Counted from the stretch's first letter, positions 29,892 to 39,911 are shown. The stretch: DNA of 64,000 bases from Pinisolibacter aquiterrae (GCF_019160155.1 NZ_JAFNIH010000009.1:1-64000), one strand, 5' to 3'. Numbers and translations: made by a program. The notes: generated by a model from the sequence alone, not told the origin.

Positions 29892-32258
29892 TCACCGTCC
29901 GAAGAGGCCGCCGAGGAATTCGCCGAGCGTCTGCGGATCGCGCTCGTAGGAGCGCCTGGGGAGCGAGCCGGTGGTCTCGGGGTCGGCGGGCCGGGCGCGC
30001 GGGCGCGGTGGCGCCAGCGGCACGGCGACCTGCCGGCCGGCATCGACCATCGGGATCGCTTCGGCGCGTCCCCCCGACATGGCGTCCTGGGGCGCGGGGC
30101 GGTCGGGTGCTCCGGTGTCGTCGCGGGCATAGGCGCGGCCGGTCGTGCCGGGGATCGCCATGGCCTGACGGCCGCGATGGGCGTCCAGCATGAAACGCTG
30201 CCACACCACGGCGGCGAGCGTGCCGCCGGTGCCGCGCTTGGTAGGGGCGCCGTCGTCGTTGCCGAGCCAGACGCCGGTGGTGAGAAGGCCGGTGTAGCCG
30301 ATGAACCAGGCGTCGCGGAAATCCTGGCTCGTGCCGGTCTTGCCGGCGGCGGGCCAGCCGGGGATCTGGGCCTTGCGGCCGGTGCCGGTCGCCAGCGTCT
30401 CGGCGAGCATGGTGTTCATCTCGGCGAGCGGCACGGGTTCGATGACGCGGCCGATGCCGGTGCCCTTCCGCTTGTAGAGGATCTTGCCGTCGGCGCCACG
30501 AATGGTGGTGATGACGTGGGGCACCACGCCCTGGCCGCCGTTGGAGAAGGGAACATAGGCGCCGGTGATCTCGAGCGGGGTCACCTCCGAGGTGCCGAGC
30601 GCGATCGACGGGGTCGCCATCAGCGGCGAGGTGATGCCGAGGCGCATCGCCGTCTCGGCGACGTTCTTCGGGCCGACCTCGATGGCGAGCTTGGCGGCGA
30701 CGGTGTTGATCGAATGGGCGAGCGCGTCCTTCAGCGTCACCGGCCCACGGAACTCCTTCTCGTAGTTCTTCGGGCTCCAGCCCTTGTAGGTGAAGGGGGT
30801 GTCGTCGCGGACGGTGTCCGGGGTCAGCCCGTGTTCCATCGCGGTCAGATAGACGAAGGGCTTGAAGGCGGAGCCCGGCTGACGCTTGGCGGCGACGGCG
30901 CGGTTGAACTGCGACTTGGTGTAGTCGATGCCGCCGACGAGGGCCTTCACCGCGCCGTTCGGGTCGAGGGAGACGATCGCGCCCTGGCTCACGTCCTTCT
31001 TGTCGCCGAACTGGGCCATGCCGGCCTGGAGCGCCGCCTCGGCGAGGATCTGGAGCGAGGAATCGATCGTGGTCTCGACGACGATGTCCTTGTCGATCGA
31101 GCCGATGTAGCTCGGCACCTGATCCATCACCCAGTCGGCGACGTAGTTCTCGGAGCCGGAGTTGGGTTGGGTGAAGATCATGCGCGGCTGGGCGATCGCC
31201 GCCTGACGCTGCTCCTCGGAGATGACGCCGGTCTCCACCATGGCGGCGAGCACGGTCTGCGCGCGCGCCTTGGCGCGATCGGGATCGCGCGAGGGGGCGT
31301 AGCGCGACGGGGCCTTGAGCAGGCCGGCGAGCATGGCCGCCTCCATCGGCGTCACGTCGCGGGCCGACTTGCCGAAATAGCGGCGGGCGGCGGCGTCGAC
31401 GCCATAGGCGCCGGCGCCCATGTAGACGCGATTGAGGTAGAGTTCGAGGATCTGATCCTTGGTGTAGGTGTGCTCCAGCCACAGGGCGAGCAGGACCTCC
31501 TGGACCTTGCGGCCGAAGGTGCGTTCCTGGGTCAGGAACAGGTTCTTGGCGAGCTGCTGGGTCAGCGTCGAGCCGCCCTGGGAGACGCCGCGCGCGGTCA
31601 GGTTCACCACGACGGCACGCGCGAGACCGATCGGGTCGATGCCGAAGTGATCGCGGAAACGGCGGTCCTCGATGGCGATGACGGCACCGGGCAGCCACGG
31701 CGGCAGGTCCTTGATCTTGACCGCCTCGCCGCCGGTGTCGCCGCGATTGCCGACGAGCTTGCCGTCGGCGGAGACGATCTTGACGTTGGCCGGGCGCTTG
31801 GGCACCGCCCATTCGGAGGTCGGCGGCAGGCGCGCGCCGTAGTAGAGCACGATCCCGCCGACGCCGATGGCGCCCCAGATCATCAGAACGAAGCCCCAGT
31901 AGAAGGCCCGGCGGACGAATCGGCCGAAACCGCCGGGCGGGCGGCCGGAGCCGCCGCGGCGCGGGCGCCGGGGTTCGGGAGCGTCGGTCATCTCGGAGGC
32001 CTCCTCGTCCCGGGCGACGCGCTCGCGCCGGCGGGGGCGATCGAAATCGTCGTCGCGCTGGGCGGAGAGCGGCCGTTCCTCGATGTAGAGGGTGGGTTCG
32101 ATGCGGCCGCGCCCGACTTCGCGGGGCGGGCCACGGCGCACCGGGCCGCGGCCGGCGGTGGGGCGATCCTCGGGGCGCAGGCGCAGATCGAGGCGATCGG
32201 GGGCCTCTTCGTCGTCCTCGAAGACGGGATCTCGACGTCGATCCGCTCGCTTCGCCAC
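29892..32258 (-). CDS. Class A penicillin-binding protein (PBP1A family)
   Basis: A 788-residue bifunctional peptidoglycan synthase anchored in the inner membrane. A long charged cytoplasmic N-tail (1-115, Arg/Asp rich) precedes one transmembrane helix (about 118-140). The GT51 glycosyltransferase domain has EDRRFRDHFG (catalytic Glu197) and QGGSTLTQQLAKN. The transpeptidase domain has SxxK at Ser463-Lys466 (GSAFKPF), SxN at 516-518 (SIN) and KTGT at 640-643. After about residue 690 comes a Pro/Arg-rich C-terminal tail. All catalytic motifs are present. The family is PBP1A/MrcA-like; the exact paralogue (Pbp1a or Pbp1c type) cannot be fixed from sequence alone. Confidence 0.93.
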   Translation of the reverse strand: MAKRADRRRDPVFEDDEEAPDRLDLRLRPEDRPTAGRGPVRRGPPREVGRGRIEPTLYIEERPLSAQRDDDFDRPRRRERVARDEEASEMTDAPEPRRPRRGGSGRPPGGFGRFVRRAFYWGFVLMIWGAIGVGGIVLYYGARLPPTSEWAVPKRPANVKIVSADGKLVGNRGDTGGEAVKIKDLPPWLPGAVIAIEDRRFRDHFGIDPIGLARAVVVNLTARGVSQGGSTLTQQLAKNLFLTQERTFGRKVQEVLLALWLEHTYTKDQILELYLNRVYMGAGAYGVDAAARRYFGKSARDVTPMEAAMLAGLLKAPSRYAPSRDPDRAKARAQTVLAAMVETGVISEEQRQAAIAQPRMIFTQPNSGSENYVADWVMDQVPSYIGSIDKDIVVETTIDSSLQILAEAALQAGMAQFGDKKDVSQGAIVSLDPNGAVKALVGGIDYTKSQFNRAVAAKRQPGSAFKPFVYLTAMEHGLTPDTVRDDTPFTYKGWSPKNYEKEFRGPVTLKDALAHSINTVAAKLAIEVGPKNVAETAMRLGITSPLMATPSIALGTSEVTPLEITGAYVPFSNGGQGVVPHVITTIRGADGKILYKRKGTGIGRVIEPVPLAEMNTMLAETLATGTGRKAQIPGWPAAGKTGTSQDFRDAWFIGYTGLLTTGVWLGNDDGAPTKRGTGGTLAAVVWQRFMLDAHRGRQAMAIPGTTGRAYARDDTGAPDRPAPQDAMSGGRAEAIPMVDAGRQVAVPLAPPRPRARPADPETTGSLPRRSYERDPQTLGEFLGGLFGR

Positions 32259-32395
32259 ACCGTCCCTCCAACCCTCGCGATCGTCCCCTCTTCGGCGACG
32301 GTCTCCCTGATGGGAGGGTATTGGGGGCGTTTTAAGGCGAGGTTAACCGAGAGCGATCCGGGGGCGGGGGGCCGGGCGGCTCCCCGTCCTCGTCG

Positions 32396-34732
32396 TCAGG
32401 CGCGTTCGGCGAATTTGCGCGACATCGCCTCGACGGCGGCCAGCGTCGACATGTTGACGACGCCGCGCGAGGTCACCGAGGGGGTGAGGATGTGGGCGGG
32501 TTTCGCCGCGCCGAGCAGGATCGGGCCGACGTGGAGGGCGTCGGTCATCGCCTTGATCAGGTTGAGGGCGATGTTGGCCGAGTCGAGCGAGGGAAAGACC
32601 AGGAGGTTGGCGTCGCTCTTCAGGGTCGAGTCCGGCATGATTCGCTCGCGGATGGCGCGGACGATCGCCGCGTCGCCGTGCATTTCGCCGTCGATCTCGA
32701 GGCCGGGATCGAGGGCGCGGACGAGATCGAGGGCCTTGCGCATCTTGCGGGCGGAAGGCAGGTCGCGCGAGCCGAAGTTCGAGGCCGACAGGAGCGCCGC
32801 CTTGGGCTCGAGGCCGAATCGGCGGATGTGGCGCGCCGCGAGGATGGTGGCGTGGGCGATCTCCTCGCAGGTCGGATCCGGCGTCACATAGGTGTCGGTG
32901 AGGAACCAGGCGCCCTTCTGGGCGATCAGCAGGGACACGGTCGAGAAGTCCATGTCGGGGCTGTCGAAACCGACGACGTCGCTGACCACCTTGCGATGGC
33001 GTTCGAAACCGCCCTCGAGGCCGCAGATCAGGGCATCGGCGTCGCCGCGCTCGACGGCGATGGCGCCGATCACCGTGGTGTTGGAGCGCACGATGGTCTT
33101 GGCGCCGTCGGGGGTGACGCCCTTGCGGCCGACCTTGGCGAAATAGGTCTGGGTGTACTCGTTGAAGCGCCGGTCGTTGGCCGGATCGACCACCTCGAAT
33201 TCGACGCCGGGACGGATCTTGAGGCCGAACCGCTCGCAGCGCGCCTCGATCACCTTGGGGCGGCCGATCAGGATCGGCTGAGCGATGTCCTCCTCGAGCA
33301 GCACCTGGGCGGCGCGCAGGACGCGCTCGTCCTCGCCGTCGGAATAGACGATGCGGGCCTTCTCGCGGGTCGCCTTCGCGGCGGCGGTGATCGGCTTCAT
33401 GATCAGGCCGGAGCGGAAGACGAAGCGGGTCAGCTCCTCGACATAGGCGTCGAAGTCGCGGATCGGCCGGCGCGCCACGCCCGATTCCATCGCCGCCTTG
33501 GCGACGGCGGGGGCGATGCGCAGGATCAGACGGCGATCGAAGGGCGAGGGGATCAGATAGTCCGGACCGAACACGACCGGGCCGCCGTCGGCGTTCCTGA
33601 GATCGCCGGCCTCCTCGTGGGCGAGTTCGGCGATGGCGCGCACCGCCGCCTGTTTCATGTTCTCGTCGATCGCCGTGGCGCCGACGTCGAGGGCGCCGCG
33701 GAAGATGTGCGGGAAACAGAGGACGTTGTTGACCTGATTGGCGAAATCGGAGCGTCCGGTGCAGATCATGGCGTCGGGGCGGACCTCGCGGGCGAGGTCG
33801 GGCATGATTTCCGGCGTCGGATTGGCGAGCGCCATGATCATCGGACGATCGGCCATCTGCTTCAGCAGTTCCGGCTTCAGCACGCCGCCGGCGGAAAGGC
33901 CGAGGAAGACGTCGGCGCCGTCGATCACCTCGGCGAGGGTGCGCTTGTCGGAGGGCTGCGCATAGACCGCCTTCCACTGGTCCATGTGGACGGTGCGGCC
34001 TTCCCAGACGAGGCCCTCGAGGTCGCAGACCCAGATGTTGGAGCGGGTGGCGCCGAGCGAGACCAGGAGGTTGAGACAGGCGAGCGCCGCAGCACCTGCG
34101 CCGGAGGCGACGATCTTGACGTCGGCGAGGGTCTTTCCGGCCACTTCGAGGCCGTTGAGGATGGCGGCGGCGACGATGATGGCGGTGCCGTGCTGATCGT
34201 CGTGGAAGACCGGGATCTTCATCTTCTCGCGCAGGCGACGCTCGACCTCGAAACACTCGGGGGCCTTGATGTCCTCGAGGTTGATGCCGCCGAAGGTCGG
34301 CTCCAGCGCCGAGACGACCTCGACCATGCGGTCGACCTCGGGGGCGTCGATCTCGATGTCGAAGACGTCGATGCCGGCGAATTTCTTGAAGAGGACGGCC
34401 TTGCCCTCCATCACCGGCTTGGAAGCGAGCGGACCGATGTTGCCGAGGCCGAGAACGGCGGTGCCGTTGGAGACCACGGCGACCAGATTGGCGCGGGCGG
34501 TGTAGTCGTCGGCGCGTTCGGGATCCGCCTCGATGGCGAGGCACGGGGCGGCGACGCCCGGCGAATAGGCGAGCGCCAGGTCGCGCTGGTTGCCGAGCGG
34601 CTTGGTCGGCTGAACCTCGAGCTTGCCGGGCCGCGGGTATTTGTGGAAGTAGAGCGCGGCGTCCGAGAGTTCGTCGTTGTGCGAACGCTGGCTGAAGGTC
34701 TTGGCGCTCTCGCTGGTCGGCTCGGTCGTCAT
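32396..34732 (-). CDS. maeB: NADP-dependent malic enzyme with phosphotransacetylase-like C-terminal domain
   Basis: MaeB/TME oxidatively decarboxylates malate to pyruvate and supplies NADPH. The 778-residue length and two-part build are those of the large MaeB class: a malic-enzyme half with [48 protein letters not shown] and [13 protein letters not shown], then from about residue 450 a phosphotransacetylase-like domain ([38 protein letters not shown]) that is regulatory rather than catalytic in characterised homologues. The start at 34732 leads straight into the conserved [18 protein letters not shown]; the upstream in-frame stretch is unconserved. It converges with nothing and shares its upstream region with a small membrane protein gene. 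Confidence 0.93.
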   Translation of the reverse strand: MTTEPTSESAKTFSQRSHNDELSDAALYFHKYPRPGKLEVQPTKPLGNQRDLALAYSPGVAAPCLAIEADPERADDYTARANLVAVVSNGTAVLGLGNIGPLASKPVMEGKAVLFKKFAGIDVFDIEIDAPEVDRMVEVVSALEPTFGGINLEDIKAPECFEVERRLREKMKIPVFHDDQHGTAIIVAAAILNGLEVAGKTLADVKIVASGAGAAALACLNLLVSLGATRSNIWVCDLEGLVWEGRTVHMDQWKAVYAQPSDKRTLAEVIDGADVFLGLSAGGVLKPELLKQMADRPMIMALANPTPEIMPDLAREVRPDAMICTGRSDFANQVNNVLCFPHIFRGALDVGATAIDENMKQAAVRAIAELAHEEAGDLRNADGGPVVFGPDYLIPSPFDRRLILRIAPAVAKAAMESGVARRPIRDFDAYVEELTRFVFRSGLIMKPITAAAKATREKARIVYSDGEDERVLRAAQVLLEEDIAQPILIGRPKVIEARCERFGLKIRPGVEFEVVDPANDRRFNEYTQTYFAKVGRKGVTPDGAKTIVRSNTTVIGAIAVERGDADALICGLEGGFERHRKVVSDVVGFDSPDMDFSTVSLLIAQKGAWFLTDTYVTPDPTCEEIAHATILAARHIRRFGLEPKAALLSASNFGSRDLPSARKMRKALDLVRALDPGLEIDGEMHGDAAIVRAIRERIMPDSTLKSDANLLVFPSLDSANIALNLIKAMTDALHVGPILLGAAKPAHILTPSVTSRGVVNMSTLAAVEAMSRKFAERA

Positions 34733-35063
34733 CGGGTGCTCCCGTGTGCGTGGCCCGTGCGCGACGTCGGCTCGTTCTCGAACCGATTCCGAATGAAAGT
34801 CTCGAAAACTCGACTTTCGACTGCGACCACGGGCCGCAAGCGTTAGCGCCCCAATCCGGCGGGAGCAAGTCGTCACTTCGCATGAAATGCCTCGTAATCG
34901 ATTGAAAAATCAATTCATTTCATGCTGCATCGCAACACGAGGCGGGTTGCGCGGCGTGATGGCGCGTTGCGCGTGTCGCTGCCGCACCGTAAACAGGGGT
35001 GGTGGCGCCGTCGTCGTCGACGGGCGCCGCGAGGATCGAACCGGGTCGAAGGGGACGGTCGGC
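34733..35063. promoter_or_regulatory. Shared upstream region of maeB and the small membrane gene, with a 10-bp inverted repeat
   Basis: The 331-base gap contains an AT-rich island at about 34875-34930. GCATGAAATG (34880-34889) is a perfect inverted repeat of CATTTCATGC (34916-34925), and between them lies the palindrome ATTGA-aaaa-TCAAT (34901-34914). The spacing of the inner palindrome (TTGA-N4-TCAA) is two bases short of an FNR/CRP site. The structures may be operators for maeB or the divergent gene, or the stem of a long hairpin. No gene is visible in the gap. Confidence 0.45.
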
Positions 35064-35381
35064 ATGTTTCGTTTCATGGTTCGCGTGCTCGGCCTGTGGT
35101 GTCTCGCCGGCGGCTTCGCCGCGGCGATGATCGACGGGATGAAGAGCATCGCCGCCTCGAAGGTCGCCATGAGCACGGCGGCGGACACCTGGAGCGAGCT
35201 GGCGCCGGGTTCGCTCGCCGCCGTCGCCGCCTTCGTCGAGGGGCGTCTCGGCGAAGGGGTCTGGGCGGCGATGAAGTCCGCGCTGACGACCCTTCCGACC
35301 TGGGTGCTGCTCGGCGTCGTCGGCGCGCTGCTGGTGGCGGTGGCGCTGCCGGTGGAGGACGAGGCCCTGCCGCCGCCGTGA
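35064..35381 (+). CDS. Small two-helix membrane protein, unknown function
   Basis: A 105-residue product starting at an ATG preceded by GAAGGGGACGG. An N-terminal hydrophobic helix (about residues 5-25, VRVLGLWCLAGGFAAAMIDG) and a C-terminal one (about 78-97, TWVLLGVVGALLVAVALPV) flank a soluble segment of about 50 residues that includes a short amphipathic helix. Small proteins of this layout are common in the order, often noted only as membrane proteins. I do not recognise a named family. It is divergent from maeB and 269 bases before the CHAD gene. The stretch in between shows no gene. Confidence 0.6.
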   Translation: MFRFMVRVLGLWCLAGGFAAAMIDGMKSIAASKVAMSTAADTWSELAPGSLAAVAAFVEGRLGEGVWAAMKSALTTLPTWVLLGVVGALLVAVALPVEDEALPPP

Positions 35382-35650
35382 GGCGTGCCGCGCTCGGCAC
35401 GGGTCCCGCGTGACGGACCGTCATGGAACCGTCGAACAAGCATCTTATCTCCTCGAAGACGACGCCCGCCCGGACCGTGATAGACTGATCGTCGCGTTCG
35501 GGATCACGAGACCGCGTCGAGCGAGGAGACCCCGTTGAACCCATTCGGCTCTCGTACCATCGCGCCGTGTCGGGACGCCGTCGGACGTCGCGGCGGCTCG
35601 GTGAACGGCACCGTCGTGGCCACCGGCGCGGCGCGGATCGGGAGGGCGGC

Positions 35651-36601
35651 ATGACCCAGCCCGCGATGGACACCGGGCCGACGGCGCCTCCCGAGGACGT
35701 CTTCGCCCACTCCCCGGTCGGCAAGGCGCGCTACCTGCCGCGCTCCGGCGAGACCCTGGCGGGGGCGCTGCGCCGTATCCTGATCGACGAGATCACCGGC
35801 GCGCGCGCCATCGTCTGCGATCCCGATCTCTCCCGCGCCGAGAGGGTGCACCGGACCCGGCGCGCCTTGAAGCGGGTGCGCAGTCTGTGGGCGGTGCTGG
35901 AGCCTCTGCCCGGGGCCAATCGCGAGGGGCGGATCCGTCAGGTGCGCGACGCCGGCCGTCTGCTCGCCGAGGCCCGCGACGCCGACGTGATGGCGGCGGA
36001 GGCGAGCCGGCTCGTGGAGCGGGCGGCGGGGCGGGCCGATCCGGCGGCGAAGTTGCTCGAGGCGCGCTGCGCGGCGCGGGCCGAACGGGCGCATCTCGAG
36101 GTGCCGCCGTTCGACGAAGTGGCGGCGCGGCTGCGCGCCTGCGAGGCCGACGCGCGGTCGCTGCCGCTCGTCTTCGAGGGCGGGCCGCTCCTCGTCGAGG
36201 CGCTGGTGGCGAGCTATCGGCGCGGCCGCAAGGACTGGCGCGAGATCGACGACGGGGCGACCGGCAAGGCGCTGCACGACTGGCGCAAACGGGTCAAGCA
36301 GCGGCGCCATCTCTCGGCGATCGTGCCGATCGCGACCGCGGTGACCAGCCGCTCGATCCAGACCGATCTCGAGCAACTCGGCGAAATCCTCGGCGAGGAG
36401 CACGATCTGGCGGTGATGCGGCATCATCTCGAGACCGAGCCCGGCTTCCTGGCGCCGAGCGAGGGCCGCGACGACCTGCTCGAGCTGATCGCGCGGCGGC
36501 GGCGCAAGCTCAGGAAGGTGGCGCTCGATCTCGGCGGCGAACTCTACGATCTGCGCACGCGGGCCTTCGCCCGGGATCTGGAGGCCCTGCGGGAACTCTG
36601 A
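35651..36601 (+). CDS. CHAD domain-containing protein
   Basis: A 316-residue, strongly basic and alpha-helical protein. The CHAD fold is recognisable from the conserved histidine helices: RAERVHRTRRALKRVRSLWAVLEP near the N-terminus and ALHDWRKRVKQRRHLSAIV later, with LGEILGEEHDLAVMRHHLE. CHAD domains bind inorganic polyphosphate and often localise to polyphosphate granules; here the domain is free-standing, without a CYTH partner. The ATG at 35651 was chosen for its GGAGGG site. The UPF0114 membrane protein gene follows 63 bases downstream on the same strand. Confidence 0.88.
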   Translation: MTQPAMDTGPTAPPEDVFAHSPVGKARYLPRSGETLAGALRRILIDEITGARAIVCDPDLSRAERVHRTRRALKRVRSLWAVLEPLPGANREGRIRQVRDAGRLLAEARDADVMAAEASRLVERAAGRADPAAKLLEARCAARAERAHLEVPPFDEVAARLRACEADARSLPLVFEGGPLLVEALVASYRRGRKDWREIDDGATGKALHDWRKRVKQRRHLSAIVPIATAVTSRSIQTDLEQLGEILGEEHDLAVMRHHLETEPGFLAPSEGRDDLLELIARRRRKLRKVALDLGGELYDLRTRAFARDLEALREL

Positions 36602-36664
36602 TAGGGCTTTCGCAACGCAACATGTTCCCGGCGCCGTCGCGCCGGAGCGATCACGGAGACGGCG

Positions 36665-37180
36665 ATGGCCGAGAAATTCATCGAACGCGGCCTCTTCGCC
36701 AGCCGCTGGCTGATGGCGCCGATGTATGTGGGGCTCGTCGGCGCGCTGCTGGTGCTGATGTTGAAGTTCCTGCAGGGGCTGGTCGAATTCGCGCTGCACG
36801 CGGTGACGGCGAGCGAGGCGCAGACCGTGCTGGCGATCCTGTCGCTGATCGACCTGACGCTCGCCGGCAATCTTCTGCTGATCGTCATCTTCTCCGGTTA
36901 CGAGAACTTCGTCTCCAAGATCGACGTGGGCGATCACGAGGATCAGCCGGACTGGAAGGGCAAGGTCGATTTCGCCGCCCTGAAGATCAAGCTGATCGCC
37001 TCCATCGTGGCGATCTCGGGTATTCACCTTTTGAAGATCTTCATGGACATCGGGAAATTCACCGATCGCGACATCATGTGGATGACGATCATCCACGTCG
37101 TCTTCGTCGTGTCCGGCGTTCTCCTGGCGCTGATGGACAAGATCCACGGCGCCCACGAGACGCAAGGCGCGCTGCACTGA
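36665..37180 (+). CDS. UPF0114 (YqhA) family inner-membrane protein
   Basis: A 171-residue protein with four predicted transmembrane helices (about 16-36, 53-80, 105-128, 134-158). The wording FERGLFASRWLMAPMYVGL-like N-terminus, LIDLTLAGNLLLIVIFSGYENFVS and LKIKLIASIVAISGIHLLK is that of the UPF0114/YqhA family (TIGR00645), whose function is unknown. Length agrees with E. coli YqhA. It sits downstream of the CHAD gene and converges with mepA across a 24-base gap. Confidence 0.9.
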   Translation: MAEKFIERGLFASRWLMAPMYVGLVGALLVLMLKFLQGLVEFALHAVTASEAQTVLAILSLIDLTLAGNLLLIVIFSGYENFVSKIDVGDHEDQPDWKGKVDFAALKIKLIASIVAISGIHLLKIFMDIGKFTDRDIMWMTIIHVVFVVSGVLLALMDKIHGAHETQGALH

Positions 37181-37204
37181 TCTCCGGCCGCGCCGCGGCT
37201 CGCC

Positions 37205-38113
37205 TCAGCGCGCCACCAGCACCTCGCGACAGGCCGAGGGCAGGTCGGCGAGGGTGAGCGGCGGGCTCGGCTTTTCCGGCGGGCTCGGCTTCCACGGCTC
37301 GGGGCCGAGCCACCACGCCAGATCCGCGCCGCAGCCGTCGCCGTCGGGCGGGGCCGGCTGATCCTTGCAGGCGGTCTCGCCGTGGGGGCAGGCGAGGCGG
37401 ATGTGGAAATGGTAGTTGTGGCCGTACCAGGGGCGGACCTTGGCGAGCCAATGACGGTCGCCGGTCGCCCAGTCGCACAGTGCCTTCTTGATCGGCGGAT
37501 TGACGAAGATGCGCGCCACCTCCGGATCGCGCGCCGCCTCGCGCATCAGTTTCGCCCGGGTCTCGGTCCATCTGGTGCGGTCGAGTTCGCGCGCTGCCAT
37601 GTTCACCATCGACACCGCCGAGATGGTCTCGCGCTCCTGCGACGACAGGGTGCGATCGGGCATGGGCGAGAACCAGATGTCGGCGTCGAGGCCGAGCTGA
37701 TGGCTGGCGTGTCCGGTCAGCATCGGGCCGCCACGCGGTTGCGACATGTCGCCCACGAGAAGGCCGGGCCAGCCGACGGCGCGGCCCTTCGCGGCGAAGC
37801 GCTCGAGGAAGGCGATCAGCGCCGGGTGGCCCCAATTGCGATTGCGCGACAGGCGCATCACCTGCCAAGCGTTGCCGTCGACCGGCAGCGCCACCGCGCC
37901 GGCGAGGCAGCCGCGCGCATAGGCGCCGATCGACCGGGCCTCGAGCGGCGCGGGCGCCGCGGCGGCCCCGAACAAGACCTTGGCGGCATCGGCGGGAAGG
38001 GCGTCGCGGGCCTTCTCCATCTCGCTCCGCCCTTCCGTGCCCGAGGATTGGGCGGCGGCGGGGGCGAGCGAGGCGAGGAGCACGGCGGCGACGAGCGGAA
38101 GGGTCGATCGCAT
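37205..38113 (-). CDS. mepA: Penicillin-insensitive murein endopeptidase
   Basis: MepA is a periplasmic zinc (LAS-type) endopeptidase that cuts D-Ala-mDAP cross-links in peptidoglycan. The 302-residue product has a clear Sec signal peptide (LPLVAAVLLASLAPAAA, cleaved near residue 21), RLSRNRNWGHPALIAFLERF, the zinc ligands in GHASHQLGLDADIWFSP (His, Asp) and WYGHNYHFHIRL (His), and the Cys pairs expected for its disulfides (CPHGETACKDQ, CGAD). It is the last gene of the leftward run beginning near 45.6 kb, 70 bases behind the cyclodeaminase homologue. Confidence 0.93.
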   Translation of the reverse strand: MRSTLPLVAAVLLASLAPAAAQSSGTEGRSEMEKARDALPADAAKVLFGAAAAPAPLEARSIGAYARGCLAGAVALPVDGNAWQVMRLSRNRNWGHPALIAFLERFAAKGRAVGWPGLLVGDMSQPRGGPMLTGHASHQLGLDADIWFSPMPDRTLSSQERETISAVSMVNMAARELDRTRWTETRAKLMREAARDPEVARIFVNPPIKKALCDWATGDRHWLAKVRPWYGHNYHFHIRLACPHGETACKDQPAPPDGDGCGADLAWWLGPEPWKPSPPEKPSPPLTLADLPSACREVLVAR

Positions 38114-38183
38114 GGCGGGCCTCGAGGCGGGAGGAACGTCGCAGGATCCTACAGGCGGGATCTTTACGAATCGTCGACCATGT

Positions 38184-39149
38184 TCACGCGGCGGCGACCG
38201 CGCGATAGACGAGCCGCGCCGCGACCAGATCCTCGAGCGCGGTGCCGACCGACTTGAAGAGGGTGATCTCCTCGGCGCTCGCGCGGCCGGCGACGGCGCC
38301 CCGGCAGAGCTCGGCGAGTTCGCCGGCGACCGCCGCCTCGGTGAGGACGCCGGAGGCGAGCGGCTGGGTGAGGTCGCCGGCCTCCTTCAGGGCGCCGGCG
38401 CGGGTGTCGACATGGACGCGGGCGCGGGCGATCGTGGCGTCGTCGGCCTCCCGCATGGTCGGGGTGTAGCCGCCGACCAGATCGACGTGAGTGCCGGGGG
38501 CGAGCCACGCGCCACGGACCAGCGGCTCGCTCGACATGGTGGCGGCGGAGACGACGTCGGCGTCGCGGACCGCCGCCTCGAGATCGGAGGTGGCGCGCAC
38601 CCGGAAGGGGCGGCCGGCGAAGCGGGCGGCCAGGGCCTCGGCCTTGGCGAGCGAGCGGTTCCAGATCGTCACCACCTCGATGGGGCGAATCGCCGCGTGC
38701 GCCTCGATCAGATGTTCGCTCAACGAACCGGCGCCGACCATGGTGAGGCGGCGGGCGTCGGGGCGGGCGAGGTAGTCGGCGGCGAGGGCCGAGGCGGCGG
38801 CGGTGCGCCACAGGGTCAGGCGGGTGCCGTCGAGCACGGCCAGCGGCGCGCCGGTGACGCCGGACATCAGCACATAGGCGCCGATCACCGAGGCGACGCC
38901 CCGGGTGGCGTTGCCGGGGACCACGGAGACGATCTTGACGCCCATCACCGCGTCCTCGGTCATGGTCGAGGAGGTGTCGCTCCAGGCCGGCATCAAGAGG
39001 AGCATGGCGTCGTCCTCGCCGGCGCGACGCATCGGATGGTGATGGCGGACGGGGGTGACGAAGGCCTCGCGGAAGCCGGCGCGCAGGGCTTCGACCATGG
39101 AGGCGCGCGTCGCGACGCGATCGATCGCGTCGGCATCGATGCCGATCAT
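38184..39149 (-). CDS. Ornithine cyclodeaminase / mu-crystallin family protein
   Basis: A 321-residue NAD(P)-binding protein. The N-terminal half carries the substrate-side motifs (HHHPMRRAGEDDAMLLLMPAW; MGVKIVSVVPGNATRG; LDGTRLTLWRTAAASALAA). The Rossmann domain has MVGAGSLSEHLIEAH, where the usual GAGxQA reads GAGSLS, then TIWNRSLAKAEALA and VDLVGGYTPTMREAD. Members include ornithine cyclodeaminase and delta-1-pyrroline-2-carboxylate or ketimine reductases; sequence alone does not separate them here. It follows lapA by 28 bases and precedes mepA, with no amino-acid catabolism genes adjacent. Confidence 0.83.
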   Translation of the reverse strand: MIGIDADAIDRVATRASMVEALRAGFREAFVTPVRHHHPMRRAGEDDAMLLLMPAWSDTSSTMTEDAVMGVKIVSVVPGNATRGVASVIGAYVLMSGVTGAPLAVLDGTRLTLWRTAAASALAADYLARPDARRLTMVGAGSLSEHLIEAHAAIRPIEVVTIWNRSLAKAEALAARFAGRPFRVRATSDLEAAVRDADVVSAATMSSEPLVRGAWLAPGTHVDLVGGYTPTMREADDATIARARVHVDTRAGALKEAGDLTQPLASGVLTEAAVAGELAELCRGAVAGRASAEEITLFKSVGTALEDLVAARLVYRAVAAA

Positions 39150-39177
39150 CGGGTCTTCTCCGCTCGGACGGCGCGCG

Positions 39178-39573
39178 TCAGGCGGCGCGGCCGGTGTCGG
39201 GGGTGGGAAGGGCGGCGCGGGTCTGGCCGGCACCGGGCAAGGTGACGAGGCCGGAGACGACGCCGTCGCGGGCGGCGACCTCCGCGGCGAGGCGCGAGCG
39301 CTCCGCCTCGAGCTTGGCGGCCTCGCGGCGGCCGGCGCGGGCGGCCTTGCGATAGCTGCCCTGACGCCACCACACGGTGACACCGCCGACGAGGACGCCG
39401 AGGATGAGGGCGCCGAGCGGCAGGAGGAACAGCGGCAGGGCGATCGACAGCGCCGGATCGTCGGGCCGGAACGGATCGAGCGACAGGGTGACGAGGCGAC
39501 GGTTGGCGACCGCGAGGGCGACGACGACGATGCCGATCGGCAGCGCCAGAAGCCAGGTCAGAAAACGCTTCAT
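39178..39573 (-). CDS. lapA: LapA-domain membrane protein (lipopolysaccharide assembly protein A-like)
   Basis: A 131-residue protein with two N-terminal transmembrane helices (about residues 5-22 and 43-66) followed by a cytoplasmic coiled-coil-like segment (RRGAGREAAKLEAERSRLAAEVA-type heptads, 80-105). This is the DUF1049/LapA layout; in E. coli LapA with LapB regulates LpxC turnover and LPS assembly. Its place directly after ihfB is the conserved neighbourhood in alphaproteobacteria, where trpF normally comes next; here trpF is about 14 kb away on the other strand. Confidence 0.8.
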   Translation of the reverse strand: MKRFLTWLLALPIGIVVVALAVANRRLVTLSLDPFRPDDPALSIALPLFLLPLGALILGVLVGGVTVWWRQGSYRKAARAGRREAAKLEAERSRLAAEVAARDGVVSGLVTLPGAGQTRAALPTPDTGRAA

Positions 39574-39614
39574 CGGTTCTCGTCCCGCTGGGTGTGATGC
39601 GACTCGCGCGAGGC

Positions 39615-39911
39615 TCAGTCGCCGAGATCGACGCCGTCGTTCAGGCGTTCGCGCATTTCCTTGCCGGTCTTGAAGAACGGCACGTATTTCTCGGTCACCG
39701 CCACCTTTTCGCCGGTGCGGGGGTTGCGGCCGGTGCGGGCGGGTCGATTCTTGACCGAAAAGGCCCCGAAGCCACGCAATTCGACCCGATCGCCGCGCGT
39801 CAGGGCGCCGGTGATCTCGTCCAGCACCGCATTGACGATATGCTCGACGTCGCGCTGGTAGAGGTGCGGATTGCGCTCGGCCAACCGGCTCACCAGCTCG
39901 GACTTGATCAT
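39615..39911 (-). CDS. ihfB: Integration host factor beta subunit
   Basis: IHF-beta with IHF-alpha bends DNA sharply at specific sites and acts in transcription, recombination and replication. The 98-residue product has [38 protein letters not shown] with the DNA-intercalating Pro arm (RNPRTGEKV), and [17 protein letters not shown]. The ATG overlaps the stop of sppA by four bases (ATGA), so the two genes are translationally coupled. Confidence 0.96.
   Translation of the reverse strand: MIKSELVSRLAERNPHLYQRDVEHIVNAVLDEITGALTRGDRVELRGFGAFSVKNRPARTGRNPRTGEKVAVTEKYVPFFKTGKEMRERLNDGVDLGD

Noticed and set aside
34901-34914. FNR/FixK box upstream of maeB (TTGA...TCAA)
   Set aside because: The spacer between TTGA and TCAA is four bases; FNR/CRP-family sites need six.
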